DNA from: Chrysemys picta bellii
Lineage: Eukaryota; Chordata; Testudines; Emydidae
NCBI RefSeq assembly: GCF_011386835.1
Contig: NC_088792.1
Span: 57,850,081-57,914,080 of the forward strand
Length of the DNA stretch: 64,000 nt
Reading direction: 5' to 3'
Position 1 is the first letter of the stretch. Every line of letters begins with the position of its first letter. The notes below the pieces were generated by a model. The model saw only the letters and a program-made list of their open reading frames with translations. It did no database searches and was not told the origin of the DNA. Made by a program: the position numbers and the translations under genes. Shown here piece after piece: positions 47,048 to 57,359 of this stretch.

Positions 47048-49298
47048 TCCTAAGATTTCCTTTTCCCTCTCTCCCTTGCATTATCTGTTTTTCCTCTCTC
47101 TCTCTTGCTCTCTCCTTTTCTCTCATTGAAAAATAGCATATTCTTTCCCCTCATTCTGTCTCTTGTTTTGTTTCCACCATACTCCATCCTCTCTGATAAT
47201 CTTTTCTCCATTTTTTTTAATCCATTAGCTGTATTCATCCCTTTAAGCCTCTCCTTCTCTTCCACCTTCCCTTCTTTCATGGCTCCTCCAGCCTGCACTT
47301 TTGAAATAGGCCTCTAAACCCTGGAGTCCTTCAGGTTGCCTACCTTACCATGTAATCCCTACTTGCTGTTTATGATCCATAGGGTTGGGGATAGGGATGG
47401 GGAGAGAGGTTATTTGAATTGCCTCAGAATGTCCTTGAGCTTTCTCTGCCTTCAAGAACAACCACAGCATATTCAATTGTGCTTCTAAGGCCTGATCCAG
47501 AGCTCTCTAAAGTCAGTGAGAGCCTTTCCATTGATTTCAATGTGCTTGGATCAGACCCTTAAATCTGATTGGTTGCAAAGAATGTAACTTTTTCAATTTG
47601 ATCTAAAATATTAAAAATCTGTTACTTCATAACAATCTTAAAATTTTGCTGTTTGAATAATATATTGTTCCCATATATCCTCCAACCAGACTGCATTGTG
47701 CAGTAATTAATGCACACTGCCCAACAGCTTGCAAATGGTCTTACTGAGGATGGAGTCTGTAGTTGAGTGTTTTGTTAAAGCTTCAGAAAAGATAATGTTA
47801 CTGAAGGGAACCTCTTCAAAGTTGAGTCTTTTGGAAGCTTATTCTGTTTGACACTGGTAAAAGGCGAAAGCCCCTACTTAAAATAAAATGACAGCTATTT
47901 ATATAAGCAGATCCTAGTAACTTTAATTATTGCTTTTGGCAGGATAGTAAAAGCTTAATCTTTCCTAAATCCTACAGTAACGTCTGCTGTCTAAAAGATT
48001 CAGTTACCCTGGGAAAAAAATCATCCACTACCTATGCACTGGGGCGATGTTGTCCAAAATAGTTTCACTTGGATGAAATGGCAAGATTGTCTCATTTACT
48101 AACTCAGCTGCATCCCAAGGAATACGAGATATGTACAAATCTAATTTCTACAGCATAGTGGTTTCTTATTAAAGAGAATTTAGGTCTTTCTAACATCAAG
48201 GATTGTGTTTATATATCCAGGTGTACGTCCATTGTTTCAGCATCACTTGCTCAGCCAACCACTTTAGAAGCCAACTATACAAGAAGAAAAATAATATATA
48301 TTTATAATAAGGGCAAAACTATACGAGTGATCTGATTGGCTAACAGTGAAGGATCCCAGCATATATGTCAAGAGGATTTCAGTTCAACTGTATTGCCATG
48401 CTATCAGTATCACCTTGAAGAGGTGACGCAGCATAATAATAAGCCACAACAGGCTATGCATTAGTGGACTGTTAGTTTACATTGTGATTGCATCCTGAGG
48501 TGTGAAGCTGCTAGCTTAGGTCTGCTCCAACTCCTATTGAAGTCTATAGGAGTCATTGACTCTAAGTTTGTTAGTTTATTACCTTGGAGTTGGGAAGTGT
48601 GTTAAAAACACACAAACTTCTGTCGGAATGTCTGCTGGCACTTTGGGGGGAAAAGATGGTTTAAAACTGTCATTTTACCCTTTCATCTCCTCCTCCTTCA
48701 CCTTCAATGCCTTTCTTAACCCTCTGCCCAAACAAGGTACCTTAATATATGTTCCCTTTCATTCACCCTCCCACTCTCCACCACTAATTAAACATAGTAA
48801 ATGCATGGATAATTTGGGTGTTTCAGTGAGGTGGTCTGAAATACAACAAATTGAAAATGTTTGGGCTTGTTTCAATTAAAAATGTTTGAGGGTTTTTTGG
48901 GGGGGAGGTTTTGGTCTTATTGGTCTGATCCTCAAAAAACAAATTGAAATGAAAATGCAATTCACACCAAAATTAAATGAACACGTCTGATTAATTTTGA
49001 ACTTCAATCAAAATGGCTTTTTGTTTTATTTTGAAATTTCACATTAAAATAAAAATGTTATCAAACCCACAATTTTTTCCAGCAGAAACTTTCACTGTTG
49101 ACAAAGCCCAGTTTTTTTAAGTGGGAAATTTTAAGTCAAAAATTATGATTACATGGCTTGTGCATGGCTACACTTTGTTCCTTCTGTTGCAGTGTGCATG
49201 CTCACCAGGAACATTTGTAATGATTGTACAATCAGTGTGGGGAATTGTGGGATGGCTTCTGAAAACCAGTAATAGGTTGATACAGTGTCAGTGTAGAT
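47048..49298. other. CT-rich, then AT-rich unassigned DNA
   Basis: 47056-47300 is polypyrimidine-rich. 47496-47560 (gatccagagctc ... cattgatttcaatgtgcttggatcag) is a small palindrome of the 10727 family. 48830-49110 is a degenerate aaatttt-rich repeat like 31130-31330. No gene. Confidence 0.4.
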
Positions 49299-49855
49299 CA
49301 GGGGGTCTCAAACTCAATTAACCTTAGGGCCAGTGCCAGTCCTCAAATCCTCCCAGCGGGCCAATAATGTCACTGAAGATGGTGTTCAGAAAAGAAAATG
49401 TTTATATTGTATTTTTTTATTTCAAATTTCAAATTTCTTAGAAATAATAAAACTATCATACAACTTTATACAATTCTTCGCCTGTCAAAGAGTTTTTAGT
49501 GTTTGCCAGACACCTGGCAAAGTTTCAGTTCTGTCAGTTTGTTGATGTTTGGCCTCCGTGACTGAGCAGTTGAAACCTTCAGGATTGCAGCAAGGTGTGC
49601 ATTAGATAGTTGTCTTTGATATTTTGACTTGTTTTTATTCATTGTGGAGAAAAGTGACGCTGCCTCCATGGCTGACTATGCCCAGCAACTAATAATGCTG
49701 CCTCCATGGCTGACTCTGCCCGGCAACTAGTGATGGTATCTCTGCCTGCAGCAGACATGGCCAGCAGCGTATCTGCATGCATCTCACCTCCGTAGGCCAC
49801 AGTGGGGAGGTTCTCAGGCCGCAGATGACCCACAGTCCGGGACTTTGAGACCCTG
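49299..49855. mobile_element. hAT-type element, caggggtctcaaac family (557 bp)
   Basis: Ends cagggggtctcaaactc and the inverse of cagggtctcaaagtcccgg. 8-bp duplication gtgtagat/gtgtagac (one mismatch; 49291-49298, 49856-49863). The interior has gtgccagtcctcaaatcc near the left and imperfect tandem copies of ctgcctccatggctgactatgcc (49659-49740). It sits in the edge of a MITE. Non-coding. Confidence 0.85.
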
Positions 49856-49992
49856 GTGTAGACACTGCGTTGCTTATGTCGACTAACTCCATTGACCTTG
49901 ACTCTATGTCACTCGTGGAGATGGAGTTATTAAGTCAGCATCATAGAGCAGTTACGTAGATGGCAGTGAAATTAAGTGTAGACACTTCTGTG
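49856..49992. mobile_element. MITE remnant, interrupted by the hAT-type element
   Basis: Starts gtgtagacactg and ends ttaagtgtagacactt. tcgactaactccattgacc and gtggagatggagttattaagtc inside match a remembered turtle MITE with gtgtagacac ends. The hAT-type element at 49299 split its left edge. Confidence 0.4.
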
Positions 49993-50297
49993 ACCAGTGC
50001 CTAGAATGGACCACACTGAGAGTGCCACACTCAGGGCAGACTGCAAGAAACAGGGCAGACAAACTGGTGATTTATTCTATAATTAGATTCACCAGTAACA
50101 AAAGAGCTTATGTAGCATCATATTGGTTAACAAGAAGCTAAAATACAGTCCCCTTTAGGCATTCCAGCCCCTGGTTCCAATCTGATCTTATATGATGAGA
50201 GGTTACTGAAAACCTAATTCACCATATATGAGCTTCTACCAATCCCAAACGATCAGACACTTACCACGAGGGTCACATGAGGACTAGTACATTGGCC

Positions 50298-51059
50298 CGA
50301 GGGCCTCATTTACTGACACCTCCCCCCCGCCACCCTCGGCCCAGCCCACACTCCACCCCTTCCATGAGGCTCCGCCCCTGCCTCGCCTCTTCCCACTCCT
50401 TCCCTGCCCCCATTCCAACCCCTTCCCTGAAATTCCCACCCCAACTCTGCCCCCTCCCTGCCCCCGGAGGGGGCAGGAGGGGTGTGGGGTGTGGCGGGGG
50501 CTCAGGGCAGGGAGTTGGGGTGTGGGGTGCAGGAGGGGTGAGGGGTGCGGCAGGGGGTCAGGGTGCAGCAGGGGGCTCAGGGCAGGGGGTTGGGGGCAGG
50601 AGAGGTGCAGGGTGCAGCAGGGGGTCGGAGTGCAGGAGGGGTGCAGCATGGGGTTCAGCTGCAGGAGGAGTTCGGGGGGTGGGCTCCAACCCGATGTCCC
50701 CCTGCGCCGCTCCGGGAAGCCGAGGGAACCTGGGGAAGGAGGGGCGCAGGGGTGTGTGTGGCTGTTGCTTCAGGCACCGGCCCCAGCAGCTCCCATTGGC
50801 TGGTAATGGGGAACCGCCGCCAATGGGAGCTGCTGGGGGCAGTGCCTGAAGCAACAGCCACACACACCCCTCATTCCCCAGGTTCTGTCGGCTTCCCGGA
50901 GCGGCGCGGGGGCAGTGCAGGCAGGCAGGGAACCTGCCCTGCCCCTGGTGCGCGTCGGGCCGGAGCCGCTCTAGGTAAACGCTGGGGGAGGGCGGGGGGC
51001 CGCAGAAAATAACCCCGCGGGGCGCATGCAGCCCCTGGGCCGCGTGTTTGAGACCCCTG
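50298..51059. mobile_element. GC-rich hAT-like element with unresolved left end
   Basis: The right end (gcgtgtttgagacccctg) is the inverse of caggggtctcaaac, the same terminus as 49299. The left body (ggcccgagggcctcat) lacks a matching end or target duplication. 50326-50460 is C-rich, and 50460-50700 is a G-run minisatellite made of gggggctcagggcagggg words. 50697-50913 is a long inverted repeat (arms about 95-104 bp). Open frames of 121-190 codons here are GC-driven and antisense to each other. Confidence 0.7.
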
Positions 51060-53749
51060 CTTAAGTGGATAGGCCTTTACTGAACCAATGCGAAAGAGCC
51101 ACTGTGCCTTTGAAGGTGTCATCTTTCTGAAAAGGCATAAAACCAATGCCCTGATGACTTGTGGTGATCAGACGCCAGGATATGTTTTCCCATAAACAAA
51201 TAGCAATCATACCCATTACTTTTGAGAACTGAAAATAAGGGGAAAAAGTAAGGTCTCTATGAAAGAGAACATAATGCATGTCTCTTCAGAAGTGGTAACA
51301 CACAATGAACACACAACGGTAGCTGCCTACAACTGGAAGCAGGCTTCTAGAAGTTAAAGTGCAGTATACAAAAAACAAAATCAGAAGTTCAGTTGTATAT
51401 ACACCACACATGATGGATTTGATAAGAGTAGGGATGTCAAACCCACTGTCCTGGCAAAATTCCATCATGGATTAAAACAGAATTAAAAAAGTGTGTGTGG
51501 CTACTGTTCTACCTCAGAGGTGGTTCTATTTTGGTGGTGGGCATAGTGGTCCCTAAATATATCCTTATATATTTCACAGGGACACAGATTTAATGGGGGA
51601 CCTCTGATGTAGATGCTATTGAAGCTTTAAAACTTATTCCATATGCTCACCTGAGGTACTTCTGAAAAAACAGACTCTAAATACAATTTTAGAAGCCAGA
51701 TTGGTGTCAGTCGTCAATAGATTCTTTGACTAAATAAAGAGATAAATGGAAAATGAAAATTGTAGAAATAAAAAAAATAAGCTGGATTGAGTTATTTTTA
51801 ATCAAAACTGACAGTTATTAAATATTGAATCTTTCTCTCTTCTAAATGTCTTTAGGGCTATTGGATATAGATCTTTTGACATCTGCAGATGTAGTCATAG
51901 CAGTATTTAGAAAAATACCACTTTCCCCTAAGGTTCTAGACCTGAGCACTTCCTAAAAAGAGAGACATGCCTTCCAGCATTGAACTTATAACATTTGCCA
52001 GGGTTTAATACATACCAACACTGGGAGTTTAAAGTATGGCTCTACTATCCGAAGTTACAAAAGGAAAAATGCATTCATTTCAGTTGATTACATAACAATA
52101 CACTATAGCGTATAACCCTTAGGCTAGAAGCTCTGCAAACAATCTGTCAGGGGGTATTAAGGTAACTTTTTATGCCAACATTGTGTTTTCCTGATCCTGG
52201 GGCTGCTTGGGTGCTAGTTTGACCCTCAGCAAAACTTAGGCCAGCTTTAAGTCAGCCCTAAGTTGTGCCTAGCTGCCTATGGCCCGAAAAGGCTGTTCCT
52301 GCAGCCAGGGATGTGCCAGGGTATAGAGACAACCTGGACATGCCCCTTTCTCCCTGTAAAAACCACAACACAAGGGCCTGGTCGGTGTAGCCTAGAGATG
52401 CTAAACTGGCTGTAATCTACCCCAAAGTTCTTCTTGCACTGTCCTCAGGAGGCCTATTAAGCCACCCTTACTACCCCTTTGAGCTGCTGGATGATGGAGA
52501 CACCATTTTAATCTTCCCAGGGCAGTGTGTCTATTGAATGGAGTAATAATTGAATGGAGTCCATAGAAGGCTTCACAAAGTATTCCAGTGGAATAAACAT
52601 TCAAGATGTAATGTCTCCTAAGAACTGCGGGAACATAACACCTTTATGTCACATCACTGATCTTGGATCGTTCTATAAAATGTTCTCTCCTCCAATTAGA
52701 ATTCTGCATTGAGAAACTTATTAGCTTATCAAAAATGTTGTAGTTCATTGGCTTTCTGTTCTTATGTGTGTTTCTAAGAAAGATAGTTTTGAGTCTTTAA
52801 CAGTAAAGTGAAATGTAACCATTCAAACTATTATTTTCAACTGGAGACATATTGAAGTCAAGGTTTAAAAAGCAAAATGCTTTGAAGCTAGAAACACAAT
52901 TACATCCTAGCCCAGAGTGACACATAATTCTTCAAAAGGTGAGTGTGTTCTCCAGCTCCCCCTGCTGGGCAGCCCTCTAGGGACATGAAGGAAATTATTA
53001 AGGAAGAAGAAAGGAAAGAGTTCAGCCTGGTGTCCAAGGTGCCTTCCACAAGTACTCCCGTGACAGGATTGGATCTAATCCTACCATCGGTCATATAGGT
53101 GCAACTTCCTACTTCAGCAAGCTGCCAATGAGAGAAGTAGCCGAAGGCAAAAGTGAGCCTCTTGTCCAGTGTAAAAAGTGTTCTCTAATCTTAGGCAAGG
53201 GCCAAATCCTGGTCCCATTAAGTCAGTGGAAGTTTTGCAATTGATTTCAGTTTAACTAACGCTCAGCTTAATGCCATTTATCTACACTTAAACCTGTAAT
53301 GGGTACATTTTAGGTAGTGACCTTTTCTTAACATTAAACTTCGGGGAGGTACAAAACAGCTTGACTAGGACTGAGGCACAATGAGTTCTATTTCCAGCTG
53401 TACCACAGACCACTGGGCCTGATTCTCATTATGCTAAGGTGCCTTTTGGTTGCTCTGGCAATGTAACTGGCTCCTAAAGTAGGTGGAAACAGCCCTTCCC
53501 TAGCCAGTGTAGAGTTGACAGAAGGGCTCTATGTCAGCCTTGCTCCCAGATCCTGGAGTAGGGATGTAGCTGAAGTACACTGCACTATGGGTATTCTCTG
53601 CTTCTAAAGGCCCATAGGGAAGCAAGGCATAGTAATAGCAGGGCCCTGCATAGCTCCAGAATATGGCAGGAAAAATATTGTTTGAAGCCACTACTTTCCC
53701 TTCCCAGTCTTTGTCCCACGTGCAGGAACAGAGTAACTGAGAGAATAAG
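51060..53749. other. Unassigned DNA
   Basis: 53205-53260 (gccaaatcctggtcccattaagtcagtggaagtttt) is half of a palindromic family. Nothing else supported. Confidence 0.4.
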
Positions 53750-53900
53750 GCCTACTCTTTGGCATTAGGCAAACAACTTAACCTCTCTTTTTCTCAATTT
53801 CCTTATCTGCAAAATGGACATAGCAATCCTATACAATGTGCCTTGAGAGCTATAGATGAAAAACACTATATGTCAGGAAGTGCCAAATATTTGTTATCTT
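53750..53900 (+). repeat. MIR-type SINE
   Basis: ggcaaacaacttaacctctctttttctcaatttccttatctgcaaaatggacata then ctatagatgaaaaacactatat follow MIR order closely. Confidence 0.75.
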
Positions 53901-55257
53901 GTATCCTTTATCTCTATGCACCTGGCCAGTTGTGCAATCCTATACAAGATGAAGGGGCTTTTTTTTTAAACACTATTCTGACCTCAGCTGAAGATTATAT
54001 TATGCCCCGAAGAATGAAGCCTGATATTCCTGTAACTTTTAATCTTTCTCTGGCTAGTCTAAATGCAAATGCTTTTCTTTTTAAAAGTTGTTTGGTGTTT
54101 TTTTTTTAACCTAGAGTGGAATCTACAATCAATTAAGAACAGGATCTGTAACTTACTCCTAAGTAGAAAAATTCATGAAATACAAAATCATGCACTGAAT
54201 CCTAAAAATACATATAAATTATACACACAGTATGTTTCTACAATTTTGGCAGAATAGAAATAAATATCCTCTTGACTTTCAACATATAGCTCAATTCATG
54301 TCATATTTATATTATTTCTTTGTATGTTTCAAGCTGTGCAAAGCACTAGTCAATTATTGATTTTCCCCAATCCCTGTGCACATTTACCTAGTAAATTTTA
54401 GAAATTCAATTGTTCATGATGTATTGCATGAAGATATATAATTTCTTTGCATGAGGCCATAAGAAAAATACTGTCTAATCTTCTGGTGCCACAGAAGTAA
54501 CCTTTCAATAATCAATAAGCCTGCAGAGATACATTTGCATGATATATTAGGGAACTCATTAATTCCTGAAATATCAGAGAAGATACAAACAAGATTCCAC
54601 AACAATTTTTCCAGCTTTTTTTTTCAATTGCTTTTGACACTTGAGACCAAAACAATTTACGAATGACTAGAATATTAATTACTAATATGTTTTTATTCGT
54701 AATAAGTTCTGAACCTTCCTACGCTGTGTCTGCCTCAATAATATGACAGAATACCCCCACCTTAGTCTCAGAAGGAAATGGATATGTTGTTGGTTACAAT
54801 GCTGATTAAGGATAAGATGTTGCATAACTTGAGGGTTGGAGCATGGATCTAGGAGATCTAAGTCCTTTGTTGAAAGTTAAAAATTCGTTAAGTGCTTTGC
54901 TGGACCGGTACCAGAGCATTCAGCAGCTTGCAAGACTGAGCGCCCAGTGAGAACAGGACATATAATAGTGACATACACAGAACCCCTTGACTACTCAGAT
55001 GCCATGGAGATTGACATGGAGTAAACCTAAGTAGTTAGATTACTGAGACATTGCTTTTTTCTTCACCCCCTTTTCTCTCCTTTCCCTGCTATGTCACCAG
55101 GATCAAGTAAGGGGCAGAGACCCTTGTCTGAGGAAAGCAGTAGAAATCACTGAATGATCCTACAGGCTAGTACAAAGTGGGGACATTTTCTAAATGGCTT
55201 TGAAAACAGCAAAACCAAATTTAAAACCATAGACCCAATTGGACGTTGCCTAGCCTG
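53901..55257. other. Unique AT-rich DNA; candidate conserved stretch 54400-54620
   Basis: 54400-54620 is repeat-free and has octamer-type words (gatacatttgcatgat; ttctttgcatgaggcc) close together, like some enhancers. It is otherwise unassigned. No exon. Confidence 0.3.
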
Positions 55258-55310
55258 GTTTTTTTTTCTTTTTTCTTTTTTTTTTCTTTTCTTTTCTTTC
55301 TTCTTCTTTT
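55258..55310 (+). repeat. Polypyrimidine tract
   Basis: ttttcttttcttttcttt tract, about 50 bases of only t and c. Confidence 0.95.
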
Positions 55311-55889
55311 ACTGAACTGGTTTCAACAGTTGTCTTTTTCACAAAAGATGATGGTATTTAGCTTCTGTGTGGTCAGTAGCAGAGTAACTATTGTGGCTTG
55401 TCACTGTTTTGTATGGTGATGGTGCGGCTGGAAGTGGGCCACAAGTTCCTTTAGCAACAAGGGCAGGATAAATGACACACACTGAGTCACCATTGAATCA
55501 TTAAGAGATTTCTGTTTATAGATTCTAGAATAATAAGAGGGAGGGCGCCAGGTGAGCACTTTAAGCCATTCACAGCATTTGCTGTGGTATTCAAATTATT
55601 GTTAGAGCTTAAACCACCATGATCACAAAGACTGTTAGTGGGTAGGGGGGCTGGAACAATTTGTATAGTGGGATCGCTGAGAGCCATTGAACCAAACTGT
55701 AAACCCTGTATATGATGGAACCTACTTCAAGCCAGTTGATGCGACAACACCCCTAATTCCAGCACCTATGTTAGTGAGGTTTTTCTATTGCTTGCTCTGA
55801 AAATCAGTCTGTTCTATTTCTCTCTATTAATATTTATACATCCCCAAAAGTATGCTAGGTGCTTTATAGAACAACAACAAAAAGACCTG

Positions 55890-55970
55890 GAGCGAAATCC
55901 TGGACTCATAGTCAGTGGAAAAGTTTCCATTGATTACAGTGAGGCCAGGATTTCACCCACGGTTCCTGCC
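55890..55970. repeat. Small palindrome (aaatcctgg family)
   Basis: gcgaaatcctggactcatag faces gtgaggccaggatttcac, with agtttccattgattacag in between. Same family as 41008 and 53205. Confidence 0.65.
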
Positions 55971-56559
55971 TAAGGAATTTACAAATTAAGAACTGAATCC
56001 TGAAAACTTTGTGTAATGCCTATCTGTAGGAGGAGCCCCACAGATGATTCACTTTGACTAGCGGTGGTAGGAGTTTTTGGGATCGAGCCCTCATTTAAGT
56101 CAGGATGCAATAAGTGAAAGCAATAAATAGTAAACTTGAAAGAAGAGAACAATAGGAAGATGTGGTTATGTACATAGGTTCGTTACATGTGTGTCTCAAA
56201 TAGTATCACTGTTTAATTTTTCTACATTTCCAGGCCTATGTTGGAAGCAGAAGCTGCAGAATAATGCAATGGAGTGCTGGATCAGCACATTTTCAATGCA
56301 TTTAATTGTTTTATTTATGTAATCTACTCTCACGGTTTTACCATCCTATTTGAAAAATAGCAGTGATCTCATTGTATTAGAGGGTCCATAAATAAAAGGG
56401 TCCATTCCATGCTAGAAAGATGAGTTGTTAACTACCAGTTTCTATGTTCTGCAGAAATAGAAAAAACCCTGTTTGGACTTCAGAAGCAGTGGAGAGAAGA
56501 GTTTTATTGTCAATAAACTTTTATTGGCTTTTGTAGAGATGTACATGAAGCAAGAGATG
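55971..56559. other. Unassigned AT-rich DNA
   Basis: No recognisable feature. Confidence 0.4.
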
Positions 56560-56567
56560 GTCATTTT

Positions 56568-57351
56568 TAGGGCCCTACCAAATTCACGGCCACGTAAAAT
56601 GCATCATGGACCGTTAAATCTGGTCTCCCCCGTGAAATCTGGTCTTTTGTGTGCTTTTACCCTATACTATACAGATTTCACAGGGAAGACCAGTGTTTCT
56701 AAAATTGGGGGTCCTGATCCAAAAGGAAGTGGGGGGGGGTCAGAAGGTTATTTGGGGGGGGTCGCAATATTGCCATCCTTTACTTCTATGCTGCCTTCAG
56801 AGCTGGGTGGCCGGAGAGTGGTGGCTGTTGGCTGGGTGCCCAGCTCTGAAGGCTGCACCCTGCCAGCAGCAGCGCACAAGTAAGAGTGGCAATACCATCC
56901 CATGCCATGTCACCCCTACTTCTGCATTGCTGCCTTCAGAGCTGGGCCCTTGGTTAGCAGCCACCACTCTCTAGCCGCCCAGCTCTGAAAGGCAGCAGCG
57001 CAGAAGTTAGGGTGGCAATACCATCCCACGCCATCCTTACTTCTGCGCTGCTGGTGGTAGCAGCTCTGCCTTCAGAACTGGGCTTCCCAGCCAACAGCTG
57101 CTGCCCTCCGGCCACCCAGCTCAGACAACAACGCCGCCTCGAGCAGCAGCACAGAAGCAAGAGTAGCAGTACCACAACCCCCCTACAATAACTTTGCAAC
57201 ACCTTCACAACTCCTTTTGGGGTCAGGGCCCCTGTAATCACAACACCATTAAATTTCAGATTTAAATATCTTAAATCATGAAATTTACAATTTTTAAAAT
57301 CTTATGACTGTGAAATTGACCAAAATGGATCATGAATTTGGTAGTGCCCTA
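56568..57351. mobile_element. Large hAT-type element, tagggccctacc family (784 bp)
   Basis: Perfect 8-bp duplication gtcatttt (56560-56567, 57352-57359). Ends tagggccctaccaaattca and the inverse of tagggcactaccaaattc. The inside is mosaic: direct gaaatctggtct repeats, then several alternately oriented modules with ccttcagagctgggtggcc and ttacttctgcgctgc, and an AT-rich right end. No transposase. A truncated relative is at 19330-19660. Confidence 0.92.
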
Positions 57352-57359
57352 GTCATTTT

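Noticed and set aside
50277..50849. 190-codon open frame, plus strand
   Set aside because: It lies in the C-rich/G-rich part of a hAT-like element, with overlapping frames of similar length on both strands. It is Pro/Gly/Arg low-complexity with no domain.
49299..51059. One single large hAT element from 49299 to 51059
   Set aside because: The flanks gtgtagat and cttaagtg do not match, while 49299-49855 has its own right end and near-matching duplication.
56473..56883. 136-codon open frame, plus strand
   Set aside because: It crosses the left end of the hAT-type element at 56568 and has no domain.
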